A DNA stretch of 64,000 nucleotides from UBA2991 sp965221735 (GCA_965221735.1 OZ244910.1:2852001-2916000), one strand, 5' to 3'. Positions 33,149 through 42,503 are shown, counted from the first letter of the stretch. Notes: generated by a model from the letters alone, not told the origin. Numbers and translations are program-made.

Positions 33149-33916
33149 ATGAGCGAAACGGCGGAGCTGTTCGACCTGAGCGGGAAGGTGGCGCTCGTGA
33201 CGGGCGGGAGCCGGGGGCTGGGGGCGGCCATGGTGCGCAGCTTCGCGCGGGCGGGGGCGGACGTGGTGATCGCGAGCCGCAAGCTGGAGTCGTGCGAGGC
33301 GCTGGCGGCGGAGGTACTGGCGGAGACGGGGCGGCGGGCGCTGCCGGTCTCGTGCCACGTGGGCGACTGGCAACAGCTGGACGCACTGGCGGAGACCGCC
33401 TACGCGGAGTTCGGCAAGGTGGACGTGCTCGTGAACAACGCGGGGCTCTCGCCCCTCTACGACCACGTCAGCAACGTGAGCGAGCCGCTCTACGACAAGG
33501 TGCTGGACGTGAACCTGAAGGGTCCGTTCCGGCTGACGGCGAACATCGCGACGCGCATGGCGGAGGGAGACGGGGGCTCGGTGATCATGGTGTCGAGCAC
33601 GGCCTCGCAGAGCCCGGGGCCGAACGCGCTCGCGTACGGGGCGGCGAAGGCGGGGCTGAACAACCTGACGCTGGGCTTCGCCCGCACCTTCGCCCCGAAG
33701 GTGCGGGTGAACTGCATCATCCCGGGGCCGTTCCTGACGGACATCTCGAAGGCGTGGGACATGGAGGCGTTCGAGGCGCGGGCGTCGAGCACGATCCTGC
33801 TGGCGCGGGGTGGACAGGCGGAGGAGATCGTGGGGGCGGCGCTCTATTTCGCCTCGGAGGCGTCGAGCTTCACGACGGGGGCGCTGCTGACGGTCTCGGG
33901 GGGCTCGGCGAGGTAG
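33149..33916 (+). CDS. Short-chain dehydrogenase/reductase (SDR), classical
   Basis: 255 aa. The cofactor motif TGGSRGLG (residues 18-25) and NNAG (96-99) are present, and the catalytic Ser (VSSTAS, ~149/150), Tyr163 and Lys167 (YGAAK) are intact. ASRKLES after beta-2 has a basic residue, so NADP is plausible. The C-terminal GALLTVSGG is typical. It would oxidise or reduce a hydroxy/keto group on an unknown metabolite. AAAGGGGG precedes the ATG at 33149. It lies before the frameshifted P450. Confidence 0.93.
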   Translation: MSETAELFDLSGKVALVTGGSRGLGAAMVRSFARAGADVVIASRKLESCEALAAEVLAETGRRALPVSCHVGDWQQLDALAETAYAEFGKVDVLVNNAGLSPLYDHVSNVSEPLYDKVLDVNLKGPFRLTANIATRMAEGDGGSVIMVSSTASQSPGPNALAYGAAKAGLNNLTLGFARTFAPKVRVNCIIPGPFLTDISKAWDMEAFEARASSTILLARGGQAEEIVGAALYFASEASSFTTGALLTVSGGSAR

Positions 33917-33947
33917 CGCGACGGGTCCGACGGCCTGTCATAGCCGC

Positions 33948-33953
33948 TATAAT
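33948..33953 (+). promoter_or_regulatory. -10 element (TATAAT) upstream of the P450 at 34014
   Basis: A perfect TATAAT 60 nt before the ATG at 34014, in the 97-bp gap after the SDR gene. No convincing -35 was found. AAAGGGG before the ATG provides the ribosome binding site. Confidence 0.5.
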
Positions 33954-34013
33954 CCCTGCACTTTCCAGCTACGGCCGGGGCGGGTGCGCCGTGCCCGGCA
34001 AAGGGGAACCACG

Positions 34014-35356
34014 ATGGCCGCAAACCGAGAAGATTTCGAAGCGATGCCGCAGGCGGCATGCCCGATGAGCGTGGGCGAGGTAGACCTCTTCGCGCCGGGC
34101 GCGCAGGAGCACTGGTACGACTCCTACAAGCTCCTGCAGGCGGAAGAGCCGGTGCTGCGGCTGCCGGGCCAGGGCCACGAGCCGGGCTCGGATGCGTTCG
34201 TGCTCACAAAGTACGAGGACATCCGCAAGGTCGTGCGCGATCCCGACCTGTTCCCCACGCGCCAGGGGCCGGGCTCCTCGGGCACGAGCAGGATCCACGA
34301 CGAGATCTTCGAGGAAGAGGGGTTCGGCGAGGTCGTGACGGCGCGGGACCGGCTGCGGCCCGACATCGAGACGCACAAGCTGCACCGCGAGACGCTGACG
34401 GAGCCGTGGGTGGGCGCCTCGGGGGCGCTCCAGCACCGGGAGATGATCACGGCCCATGCCAACCGCCTGATGGACAACTGGATCGACAAGGGCGAGGTCG
34501 AGTTCGTGACGGAGTTCGCAGCGCCGCGCCGCAGGCCGTGATCTCGACGATCCTGGGCTTCCCGCTCGAGGACATGCCGATGACGAAGCAGTGGGAAGAG
34601 GCGCAGGTGCGCCGCTTCGTCTACGGCTTCGGTCCGAAGAGCCAGATGGAGGACCCGGACGAGGAGGACAACGCCAAGGCGCTCGTTGCGTTCAACCGCT
34701 ACATCCAGGAGCAGATCGACGAGAAGCGCCGCAACCCGAAGGACGACATGATCACGTTCCTGACGCAGGTCGAGTACCAGGGCAAGCCGCTGGCCGACGG
34801 CGACATCATCAGCGTGGTCTCGGGGATGCACATCGGCGGGAACGAGACGACGCAGTACGCGCTGACGTCGGAGGCGATGCTGCTGGCGCAGCACCCGGAG
34901 ATCGTCGAGGAGCTGCGGGCGGACCGCTCGAAGGTGCGCTTCTTCGTGGAGGAGGCGCTGCGGCTCTACGCGCCGACGCAGGGGCTCTCGGGCCGCATGG
35001 TCGCGCGCGACACGGAGATCCGCGGCGTCAAGATCCCGGCGGGGTCGCTCCTGCACCTGCGCTGGGCGGCGGCGAACCGCGACCCGGAGCTGTGCGAGGC
35101 GCCGGACGAGATCCGGCTGGACCGCAAGAGCCCGGGCAAGCACCTGACGTTCTCGATCCGGCCGCGGGGCTGCCCGGGAGCGGGCCTCTCGCGGCTGGAG
35201 CAGAACATCGCGGTGGACGTGATGCTGGACCGCATCGACGAGCTGAAGCTGGCCACAGGGAAGAACGACTTCAAGCACCAGCCGGGGATCATGCTGGGGT
35301 TGTACGAGCTGAACCTGGAGTTCACGAAGGCGCGGGAGGCCGTGCCGGTCGGGTAG
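34014..35356 (+). pseudogene. Cytochrome P450 interrupted by a single-base frameshift
   Basis: Two adjacent frames encode one P450. 34014-34541 gives the N-terminal part up to EFVTEFAAP, then stops. The continuation (AVISTILGFPLEDMP...) runs from ~34529 to 35356 one frame over. Adding one base near 34520-34530, in the run GCGCCGCGCCGC, restores a 447-aa protein. P450 landmarks are intact: I-helix GMHIGGNETT, ExxR as EEALRLY, and heme Cys in RPRGCPGAGLSRLE (the usual Gly of FxxG is Arg). This is either a recent pseudogene or a sequencing error in a GC-repeat. Confidence 0.85.
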
Positions 35357-35365
35357 GGGCGGCTC

Positions 35366-36967
35366 CTACGGGCGGACGGCGCGCTTGGGGCGGCTTGCGA
35401 GCCGCTTGAGGGCGGGCTGCGCGAGCTTCACGAAGGTGCAGGCGAGGCGGCGGGTGTCGCGCGGGTCGATCAGGTCGATGACATCGCCGCGGTGGGCGGC
35501 GCGGAAGGGGGAGCGGAGGCGGAGGAGGCGCTCCTCGATGGCCTCGCGGTGGGCGTCGGGGTCGGTGGCGGCCTCGATCTCGCGGCGGTAGGCGGCGGCG
35601 ACGCCGCCCTCGATGGGGATGCCGCCCCACTCGCCCGCGGGCCAGCCGAAGCGCAGGTTGAGCCCGTTGGGAATGCCGACGCTGTTGGGCGCGTCGGCGG
35701 CGACGCCGTAGGACTTGCGCACGTTGAACTCGATCTTGGGCACGCCCGCCTCGGCGCTGGCGATAAGGGCGCGCACGCCGCGGCGCATCGTCGCCTTGCG
35801 CTCGGCGTGGGAGCCGAGCATGAAGCCGGGCATGTCGAGGAAGATGAGGAGGGGCAGGTTGAAGGTGTCGCAGAGGTCGACGAAGTGCGTGTACTTGTCG
35901 GCCACGTCGCCATCCATGGCGCCGGCGAGCTTCATCGGGTCGCTGGCGAGGACGCCGACGCTGTAGCCGTCGACGCGAGCGAAGGCGGTGATGATGGCTC
36001 CCGCGTAGTGGCGGCGCATCTCGAAGAACTCGCCGTTATCGACGACGTGACCGACGAGCTTGCGCATGTCGTACCCGCGCTTGCGGTTGGGCGGGATGAT
36101 GTTCAGCAGCTCTTCCGGGCAGCGGTCGGGCGGGTCGCCGGTCTCGACGCGGGGGGCGACGTCGGCGGTGGTGTCGGGGAGGTAGGAGAGGAAGCGCTTG
36201 ATCTGGTCGAAGGCGTCCTCCTCGGACTCGGCCTCGTTGTCGACCTGACCGCTCTCGTGGACGTGCATCTTCGCGCCGCCGAGGGCTTCCTTGTCGAGGA
36301 CCTCGCCGATGGCGCGGCGCACGACGGGCGGGCCGGAGGGGAATATCTGGGACTGCCCCTTCACCATGACGGTGAAGTGCGACATGAGGGCGAAGGCCGC
36401 GGGCGCGCCCGCCACCGAGCCCATGATGCCGGCGGCGACGGGGACGGTGCGCAGCATCTCGACGGCGCGCCACCACATGTCGCCGGAGGGGAGGCCCATG
36501 TGGCCCTCGGCCTCGTCGGCCTTGGAGCTGTGGCCCACGCCCTCGACGAGCTGGACGTAGGGGATGCCGTACTGCATGGCGAGCGGCTGCATGAAGTCGC
36601 GGGGGTGCTTGCGGACGTTGTGCGGGCTGCCGCCGGAGATGGTGAAGTCGTCGCCGCCGATGGCGACGGGCCGCCCGTCAAGCTCGGCGAGGCCCATCAC
36701 GTAGGCGCCGGGCGTGAAGCCGACGAGGTTGCCGGCGGCGTCGTACTCGGCGGCGCCGACCATGGGTCCGGACTCGACGAAGCTGCCGGGGTCGACCATC
36801 TTCTCGATGCGCTCGCGGACGGTGTAGCGGCCGCCGGCGTGCTGGCGCTCGATGCGCTCGGGTCCGCCCATCTCGCGGCCGAGCGCGCGGATGTACTCGA
36901 TATCGGCGATGGCGTGCTCCCAGGGCATGCCGGGCTTCCAGCTTTCGCGGTTGGGATCGACGGGCAT
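35366..36967 (-). CDS. Acyl-CoA carboxylase, carboxyltransferase (beta) subunit
   Basis: 533 aa, typical for propionyl/methylmalonyl/acetyl-CoA carboxyltransferase subunits. Tandem crotonase-like halves are visible: an N-half with GRYTVRERIEKMVDPGSFVE and GGDDFTISGGS, and GSVAGAPAAFALMSHFTVMVKG. The C-half has PDRCPEELLNIIPPNRKRGYDMRKLVGHVVD, LPLLIFLDMPGFMLGSHAE and the end RGDVIDLIDPRDTRR. It transfers CO2 from biotin to an acyl-CoA, or runs in reverse. No biotin carboxylase or BCCP gene is in the window. Start ATG 36967 follows AGGAG. Confidence 0.92.
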   Translation of the reverse strand: MPVDPNRESWKPGMPWEHAIADIEYIRALGREMGGPERIERQHAGGRYTVRERIEKMVDPGSFVESGPMVGAAEYDAAGNLVGFTPGAYVMGLAELDGRPVAIGGDDFTISGGSPHNVRKHPRDFMQPLAMQYGIPYVQLVEGVGHSSKADEAEGHMGLPSGDMWWRAVEMLRTVPVAAGIMGSVAGAPAAFALMSHFTVMVKGQSQIFPSGPPVVRRAIGEVLDKEALGGAKMHVHESGQVDNEAESEEDAFDQIKRFLSYLPDTTADVAPRVETGDPPDRCPEELLNIIPPNRKRGYDMRKLVGHVVDNGEFFEMRRHYAGAIITAFARVDGYSVGVLASDPMKLAGAMDGDVADKYTHFVDLCDTFNLPLLIFLDMPGFMLGSHAERKATMRRGVRALIASAEAGVPKIEFNVRKSYGVAADAPNSVGIPNGLNLRFGWPAGEWGGIPIEGGVAAAYRREIEAATDPDAHREAIEERLLRLRSPFRAAHRGDVIDLIDPRDTRRLACTFVKLAQPALKRLASRPKRAVRP

Positions 36968-37110
36968 GGGACGGGGCTCCTGCGCGGTTTCTCGAACGCT
37001 ACGCGATAGGGGCGCGGGACGCACCGCCTGCGCCCCGTGCAGGCGGCAACCGGCTACCATGACGCGCGAATCTGCTCGCGGCGGGCGGCGTCGCGGCAGG
37101 AGGACGAGCG

Positions 37111-38382
37111 ATGACGATGACCAGGCCGGAGATCGATCCGGAGATCTTCTTCAGCAAGGAGTACCAGGACGACCCGTACCCGACGCTGAAGCTGCTGCGC
37201 GACCACCACCCCGTGTACTACAACCCGATCGGGGACAACTGGATGATCACGCGCTACGACGATGTCTGCGCGGCCTTCCGGGACCTGGAGAACTACTCGG
37301 CGCAGCCGAACGCGCTCGGCATCGGCGCGGTCTTCGGGCCGACGCTGATGGAGTACGACGGGGAGCAGCACAACAAGCTGCGGAACATCGTGGCGCCCGA
37401 GTTCGTGGGGCGGAAGCTGGATGCGCTCCTGCCGATCATCGAGCGCAACTCGATCGCGCTCATCGAGAAGTACACGGAGAAGCACGCGCGCCGCATCGCG
37501 GAGGAGGCGGCGAAGACGGGCGTTATCGACATCGTCGACGACTTCGCCACGCGCCTACCGCTGAACGTGATCCTGGACGTGCTCGACCTGCCGCAGGACG
37601 CGCACGACATGTTCCACGAGTGGTACCCGGCGATGATGAACGGCATCGGCGGCCCGCCCGACATCCGGGCGGCGGGAATCAAGGCGAACCAGGAGTACCA
37701 CGACTACCTGGAGCCGCTGCTGCAGGAGCGCAGCAAGAATCCGGCCGACGACCTCATCTCGCGGCTGTGCGTGGCGGAGGTCGACGGGCACCGGATGACG
37801 GTCCAGGAGATCAAGTCGTTCGCGAGCCTGCTGCTGGTGGCGGGCGCGGAGACGACGGACAAGGCGATCGCGAACCTCTGGTACCAGATGCTGGCGAATC
37901 CGGAGCAGTGGGAGTTGGTGCGGAACGATCCGTCGCTGCTGGACCGGGCGTTCACGGAAATGATGCGCGTGCATCCGCCGTCGGGCGGGCAGGCGCGCCG
38001 CGCGATCCACGACATTCCCTTCCCGGAGTACGGCGTGACGATTCCCGAGGGGGCGTACGTGAACCTCTCGATCTACGGGGGAAACCGGGACGAGCGAGTG
38101 TTCGACAACCCGGACAAGTTCGACGTCTTGCGGCCCGACCTCTACGTCGGGCGAGCGCTGCGGGCGGGGTATCACGAGAACGGCCAGGCGAGCCACCTCG
38201 GCTTCGGGCTCGGGAAGCACTTCTGCGTCGGGTACCAGCTGGCGCAGACGGAGACGGTGATCGGCAGCCGCATGCTGATGGACGTGATGCGCAACCCGCG
38301 ATTCAAGCCGGGGTCGGACCCGAAGCCGATCGCGATCAGCCTCGATCCGTGGGAGCTCTGGATCGAGTTCGACCCGGCCTAG
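37111..38382 (+). CDS. Cytochrome P450
   Basis: 423 aa, bacterial soluble type. Heme-binding loop FGLGKHFCVGYQLAQTE is canonical (FGxGxHxCxG). The I-helix has VAGAETTDKA (acid-Thr pair), ExxR occurs as TEMMRVHPP, and IYGGNRDERVF follows. The start ATG 37111 is preceded by GGAGG. Electron-transfer partners are not encoded nearby. Unlike the frameshifted P450 at 34014, this copy is intact. It probably hydroxylates a terpenoid, steroid or fatty-acid-like substrate; specificity is not predictable. Confidence 0.95.
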   Translation: MTMTRPEIDPEIFFSKEYQDDPYPTLKLLRDHHPVYYNPIGDNWMITRYDDVCAAFRDLENYSAQPNALGIGAVFGPTLMEYDGEQHNKLRNIVAPEFVGRKLDALLPIIERNSIALIEKYTEKHARRIAEEAAKTGVIDIVDDFATRLPLNVILDVLDLPQDAHDMFHEWYPAMMNGIGGPPDIRAAGIKANQEYHDYLEPLLQERSKNPADDLISRLCVAEVDGHRMTVQEIKSFASLLLVAGAETTDKAIANLWYQMLANPEQWELVRNDPSLLDRAFTEMMRVHPPSGGQARRAIHDIPFPEYGVTIPEGAYVNLSIYGGNRDERVFDNPDKFDVLRPDLYVGRALRAGYHENGQASHLGFGLGKHFCVGYQLAQTETVIGSRMLMDVMRNPRFKPGSDPKPIAISLDPWELWIEFDPA

Positions 38383-38386
38383 GACC

Positions 38387-41380
38387 ATGCCACCCGCCGG
38401 AACGGTCGCGGGGCGCACCATCGAGGGCCGGACGCCCTCGACGTTCGCCACGGTGTCGCGAGCGCGCGAACTCCTGCATGGGGGCGAGGAAGCGCTCGCC
38501 CCACTGGCCCATGACCTGGCGGCGGGGCTGGCGGGCGGCGGGGACGACGTCGAGATCGACCGGTACCGGCGGCTCCTCTACGCGACGGACGCCTCGATCT
38601 ACGAGATGGAGCCGGTCGCGGTCGTGTACCCGCGCTCGACAGCGGATGTGCAGCACGTGATGCGGGTGGCGGGGGCGCACGGCGTGCCCGTGCTTTCGCG
38701 GGGCGGGGGCACGAGCCTCTCGGGGCAGGGCGTGAACCACGCCATCGTGCTCGACTTCACGACGCACATGGCGGACGTGCTCGGCGTCAACGCGGAGGGG
38801 CAGACGGCGCGGGTGCAGCCGGGCGTGGTGCTCTCGGAGCTGAACAAGGCGTTGCGTCCGCACGGGCTGCAGTACCCGATCGACCCCTCGACGGCGAACC
38901 GCGCGACGATCGGCGGGGGCGTGGGGAACAACTCCTGCGGGGCGCACTCGGCCGTGTACGGGAAGACCGTCGACAACGTGGTCTCGCTCGAGGTGGTGCT
39001 GGCGGACGGATCGACGGCCACGCTGGAGGGGCTTAGCGAGGACGAGGCGGCGGAGCGGGACGGCCGCGAGGGGCTGGAGGGGGACATCTACCGGGGAGTG
39101 CGGGCGATCGCCCGCGAGCACCGGGCGGAGGTGGAGAAGCGGTTCCCCAAGATCCTGCGGCGCGTCTCCGGGTACAACCTCGACGAGGTGGGGGAGGACG
39201 GGCCGCTCAACCTCGCGAAGCTGGTGGTGGGGTCGGAGGGGACGCTCGCGACGGTGACGGAGGCGGTCGTGCGGGTCGTCCCGATCCCGCCGGTGAAGAT
39301 GCTCGCCGCGCTGCACTTCCGCACGGTCGTGGAGGCAGCCGCGGCGACCGTCCGGGCGAACGCGCACGGGCCCTCGGCGGTCGAACTGGTGGACGACACG
39401 ATCATCGAGCGCTGCCGCGCGAGCGCGGGGTTCGCGAGCCTCGTCGAGTTCGTGGAGGGGGAGCCGGGGGCGCTGCTGCTGGTCGAGTTCGCGGGGGAGC
39501 GGGCGGAGGAGGTGGAGGGAAAGGTCGAGGCGCTGCGGGACGACGTCGTCGGGGAGGAGGGGGCGTACGCGGCGGTGGTGGCGCGGGAGGCCGGAGAGCA
39601 GCAGCGGATGTGGCGGATGCGGGAGGCAGGGCTGGGGCTGCTGATGAGCGTGCGTGGCGACGCCAAGCCGGGGGCGTTCGTGGAGGACACGGCGGTCGCT
39701 CCGGAGCGGCTGGCGGAGTACGTCGCGCGCTTCGACGCGCTCGTGAAGGCGCGCGGCCTGCGTCCCGCCTACTACGGGCACGCGAGCGTGGGCTGCCTGC
39801 ACATCCGGCCGGTGGTCGACCTGAAGGACGCGGAGGGGCTGGCGAATGCGGAGGGGCTGGCGGAGGAGATCGCGGACCTCGTGATCGAGTTCGGCGGCTC
39901 GCTGAGCGGGGAGCACGGGGACGGGATCGTGCGGGGGGCGTTCACGGAGCGGATGTTCGGCCCGGAGCTGACGAGCGCCTTCCGGGAGTTGAAGGCGCTC
40001 TGGGATCCGCAGGGCCTTCTGAATCCCGGGAAGATCGTCGACACGCCGCCCTTCTCCGACAACCTGCGGCTGAGCCCTTCGACGGCAAACGCGGAGGTGC
40101 GCACGGAACTCGACTTCGGCTTCGAGGGCGGGCTGGCGAGGGCGGCGGAGCAGTGCAACGGGCAGGGCGCCTGCCGCAAGCTCGACGGCGGGATGTGCCC
40201 CTCCTTCATGGTGACGGGCGACGAGGAGCACTCAACGCGAGGGCGGGCGAACCTGCTGCGCCAGGCGCTCAACGGCGCGCTGCCGCTCGAGGACCTGACG
40301 AGCGAGCGCATGCACGAGGCGCTCGACCTGTGCGTCGAGTGCAAGGCGTGCAAGACGGAGTGCCCCTCGGGGGTGGACTTCGCGAAACTGAAGTACGAGG
40401 TGCAGGCGCAGGCGAGCGCGGCGCACGGCGCGCCCCTGCGCGACCGCGCCTTCGCGCGCATTCGCACGCTGAGCGCGCTGGCGAGCCCGGTCGCGCCGCT
40501 GGCGAACGCGGTCGCCCGGCTGGGGCCGGCGCGGGCGCTGCTGGAGCGCGCCGGTGGGGTCGACCGGCGGCGGCCGCTGCCGGCGTTCGCGCCGCAGCGG
40601 TTCGGGCGGTGGTGGGCGCAGCGAGGGGAGCGCGCGGGCGAGGCGCCACGGGGGGAGGCGGTCTACCTGGCGGACACGTTCACGGAGTACTTCCACCCGG
40701 AGGTGGGGCGAGCGGCGGTGCGCGTGCTGGAGGCGCTGGGGTACGCGGTCACGGTCGTGCCGGGGCTGGGGTGCTGCGGGCGACCGGCGATCTCGAAGGG
40801 GCAGCTGGGGCTGGCGCGGAGCTGGGCGGAGACGAACGTGGCGCGGCTGGAGGCGCACGCCCGGCGAGGGGCGCCCATCGTCGGGACGGAGCCCTCGTGC
40901 CTGCTCACGCTGCGGGACGAGTACCGCGACCTCCTGCCGGGGGGGCGGGCGGAGGAAGTGGCGGGGCAGGCGGTCCTGCTCGACGAGCTGGTCGCGCGGG
41001 TGGCGGAGGAGGACGCGGGGGTCCGCGGCCTGTTCCGGGCGGGAAGCGGAGGCGAGGTGCTCGTGCACGCGCACTGCCACCAGAAGGCGCTGGCGGGGGC
41101 GGAGCCGTCGCTGCAGGCGCTGGCGGTGGCCGGCTACACGCCGTCTCTGGTGGAGTCAGGGTGCTGCGGGATGGCGGGGTCGTTCGGGTTCGAGAGGGAG
41201 CACTACGAGGTTTCGCGGGAGATGGGGGCGTACCGGCTGTTCCCGGCGGTGGAAGCGGCGGGCGGGGAGGTCGCGGTGGCGGTCACGGGGGTGTCGTGCC
41301 GGCAACAGATAGGGCACTTCACGTCACGGACGCCGCGGCATGTCGCGGAGCTGCTGGCGGAGGCGCTGGGGGAGGAGTAA
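38387..41380 (+). CDS. FAD-linked oxidase / Fe-S oxidoreductase fusion (YdiJ/GlcD-GlcF-like 2-hydroxyacid dehydrogenase)
   Basis: 997 aa fusion. An FAD_binding_4 domain spans ~residues 50-290 (LSRGGGTSLSGQGVNHAIVLDF, GVGNNSCGAHSAVYGKTVDN). An FAD-oxidase C-domain follows to ~560 (HASVGCLHIRPVVDL, GGSLSGEHGDGIVRG). Fe-S Cys clusters lie at ~590-660 (CNGQGACRK, CVECKACKTECP). Two CCG domains are in the last third (GCCGRPAISKGQ, HCHQKALAG, SGCCGMAGSFG). The length matches E. coli YdiJ (D-2-hydroxyglutarate dehydrogenase) and related D-lactate dehydrogenases. It starts 4 nt after the P450 stop, so they are probably co-transcribed. Confidence 0.93.
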   Translation: MPPAGTVAGRTIEGRTPSTFATVSRARELLHGGEEALAPLAHDLAAGLAGGGDDVEIDRYRRLLYATDASIYEMEPVAVVYPRSTADVQHVMRVAGAHGVPVLSRGGGTSLSGQGVNHAIVLDFTTHMADVLGVNAEGQTARVQPGVVLSELNKALRPHGLQYPIDPSTANRATIGGGVGNNSCGAHSAVYGKTVDNVVSLEVVLADGSTATLEGLSEDEAAERDGREGLEGDIYRGVRAIAREHRAEVEKRFPKILRRVSGYNLDEVGEDGPLNLAKLVVGSEGTLATVTEAVVRVVPIPPVKMLAALHFRTVVEAAAATVRANAHGPSAVELVDDTIIERCRASAGFASLVEFVEGEPGALLLVEFAGERAEEVEGKVEALRDDVVGEEGAYAAVVAREAGEQQRMWRMREAGLGLLMSVRGDAKPGAFVEDTAVAPERLAEYVARFDALVKARGLRPAYYGHASVGCLHIRPVVDLKDAEGLANAEGLAEEIADLVIEFGGSLSGEHGDGIVRGAFTERMFGPELTSAFRELKALWDPQGLLNPGKIVDTPPFSDNLRLSPSTANAEVRTELDFGFEGGLARAAEQCNGQGACRKLDGGMCPSFMVTGDEEHSTRGRANLLRQALNGALPLEDLTSERMHEALDLCVECKACKTECPSGVDFAKLKYEVQAQASAAHGAPLRDRAFARIRTLSALASPVAPLANAVARLGPARALLERAGGVDRRRPLPAFAPQRFGRWWAQRGERAGEAPRGEAVYLADTFTEYFHPEVGRAAVRVLEALGYAVTVVPGLGCCGRPAISKGQLGLARSWAETNVARLEAHARRGAPIVGTEPSCLLTLRDEYRDLLPGGRAEEVAGQAVLLDELVARVAEEDAGVRGLFRAGSGGEVLVHAHCHQKALAGAEPSLQALAVAGYTPSLVESGCCGMAGSFGFEREHYEVSREMGAYRLFPAVEAAGGEVAVAVTGVSCRQQIGHFTSRTPRHVAELLAEALGEE

Positions 41381-41385
41381 CCACG

Positions 41386-41745
41386 GTGGAGCCCGACGAC
41401 AACGGCCAGCTCATGCGTCGCATGGTGGACTTTTTCCGAACTGGGGACCTCGCGGGCCTTGAGTCGGTGGTCTCGGCCGGCTATGTGGACCATCAGGGGG
41501 TAGGTCAGGGGACGCTACTGGGGACCGACGGGTTCACAAGTGTCGTGGACCTGTCGCGGACCCGGCACCCGCAGCTTGACGTCGAGATCGAGGAGCTGAC
41601 TGTGTTGGGGAACCTCGTGGTCTCCAAACTGACCTGGACGGAACCATCTGCGTCGCGGGAACGCATAACCTACCGCCGGACGATGGAGGTCGTCCGATTC
41701 GCCGAAGGGCTGGCGGTCGAGCACTGGGGGGCAAGGCTCGACTGA
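41386..41745 (+). CDS. SnoaL-like ester cyclase/polyketide cyclase family protein
   Basis: 119 aa from GTG 41386. LMRRMVDFFRTGDLAGLESVVSAGYVDHQGVGQG is the SnoaL aldol-cyclase-type opening, in which YVDHQ-like residues line the pocket. It closes with MEVVRFAEGLAVEHWGARLD, the typical VVRF...GLAVEHW ending of the family. It starts 5 nt after the FAD/Fe-S gene. Base composition is somewhat less GC-rich than the upstream gene. A cyclase, isomerase or simple binding function is possible. Confidence 0.8.
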   Translation: MEPDDNGQLMRRMVDFFRTGDLAGLESVVSAGYVDHQGVGQGTLLGTDGFTSVVDLSRTRHPQLDVEIEELTVLGNLVVSKLTWTEPSASRERITYRRTMEVVRFAEGLAVEHWGARLD

Positions 41746-41754
41746 GGCAGCCGG

Positions 41755-42204
41755 TCAGGAGGTGTCGCGACGGGGACGGGTGAGGGTGCGCCACTGCTGC
41801 TCATCGGTCACGACGGAAGGGCGGACGGGCTGGGCGCGCAGGTCTTCCATGAGCGCTACCAGCCGCCTTACCTCTTCGATGCCCTCCCGGACGGAGGTGT
41901 CGGTCTGCCAGTCCTCATAGAAGTTCTGGTGCAGGGAGCTCGCCATGCTGAACAGCCGCCGGATCTCGGGGTTGCCCGCGTCGTCTGCGACCTGACCGGC
42001 GACGGCGAAGAGGTGACGGTGCTTGCCGTGGTTCCAGCCGCGGCGCTCGGCGGCGGCCTTCATGGCGTGGGCAGCGGCGCCCCAGGCCTTCTCGGAGGCC
42101 TGGAGGCGGTCGCCCTTGTCGAACTCTTCCTGCGCCTGCCGGAGGAGGCGCAGGCTCAGCTCGGCGTACTTCTCTTCATCTTCGCGCTGCTCGACCGTGA
42201 CCAT
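41755..42204 (-). CDS. HEPN/PaREP1-like domain protein (putative toxin or nucleotidyltransferase-associated)
   Basis: 149 aa, all helical. ELSLRLLRQAQEEFDKGDRLQASEKAWGAAAHAMKAAAERRG matches the PaREP1/HEPN four-helix pattern. The following RGWNHGKH fits the HEPN RNase motif R-x(4-6)-H. HEPN proteins are often RNases in toxin-antitoxin or abortive-infection systems, but some HEPN members are non-catalytic. It lies 53 nt downstream of a DUF2283 gene; the gap has a -10-like TAACAT flanked by an inverted repeat. Less GC-rich than the catabolic genes. Confidence 0.75.
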   Translation of the reverse strand: MVTVEQREDEEKYAELSLRLLRQAQEEFDKGDRLQASEKAWGAAAHAMKAAAERRGWNHGKHRHLFAVAGQVADDAGNPEIRRLFSMASSLHQNFYEDWQTDTSVREGIEEVRRLVALMEDLRAQPVRPSVVTDEQQWRTLTRPRRDTS

Positions 42205-42223
42205 CTCGACTGCTCTCGCTCCG

Positions 42224-42255
42224 CAGGCTGTATGTTACAGGCAATGGTCAGCCTG
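42224..42255 (-). promoter_or_regulatory. Inverted repeat flanking a -10-like box upstream of the HEPN gene
   Basis: CAGGCTG (42224-42230) and CAGCCTG (42249-42255) are perfect inverted arms 18 nt apart. On the minus strand TAACAT (42237-42232) lies between them, 27 nt before the HEPN start. The arrangement suggests a regulated promoter; no protein partner is known. Confidence 0.4.
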
Positions 42256-42257
42256 TG

Positions 42258-42503
42258 TCACGCAACGGCCACCTGGTGCATGGAGTTGATGGCCTCGCGG
42301 ATGAGGGCCGCGTCTTCGGAGTCGATCCCGTCCAGCGAGACCCCCTTGCTGACGAAGAGGAACTCGTACGCGTAGACGTTGCCAGCCTGATCAAAGTGGC
42401 GGTACCGGCGCTCATCCAGACGCTGCCCGCCCTCGTCGCCGCCTTCGGGGTCGCGCAGGACGAGGAAGGCGACGTCAGCTTCTGAGTCATACCGAACCTG
42501 CAC
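42258..42503 (-). CDS. DUF2283 domain protein
   Basis: 81 aa from GTG 42503, preceded by GAAGGG. VQVRYDSEADVAFLVLRD is the DUF2283 opening (VxYDxxADxxYLxL). The rest reads VYAYEFLFVSKGVSLDGIDSEDAALIREAINSM. DUF2283 proteins are small and uncharacterised, and often sit next to toxin-like genes such as DUF4258, suggesting an antitoxin-like role. Here it precedes a HEPN gene on the same strand. The upstream gap to the converging end of the 42603 gene (42504-42602) shows nothing clear. Confidence 0.75.
   Translation of the reverse strand: MQVRYDSEADVAFLVLRDPEGGDEGGQRLDERRYRHFDQAGNVYAYEFLFVSKGVSLDGIDSEDAALIREAINSMHQVAVA

Noticed and set aside
33948..33953. Treating the TATAAT before the frameshifted P450 as another leaderless promoter
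   Set aside because: It is 60 nt from the start codon and a Shine-Dalgarno is present, so it is a normal leadered promoter.
39610..41745. 711-codon frame overlapping the FAD/Fe-S dehydrogenase
   Set aside because: Only its last ~120 codons are real (the SnoaL gene from 41386). The upstream part is an out-of-frame reading of the dehydrogenase gene.
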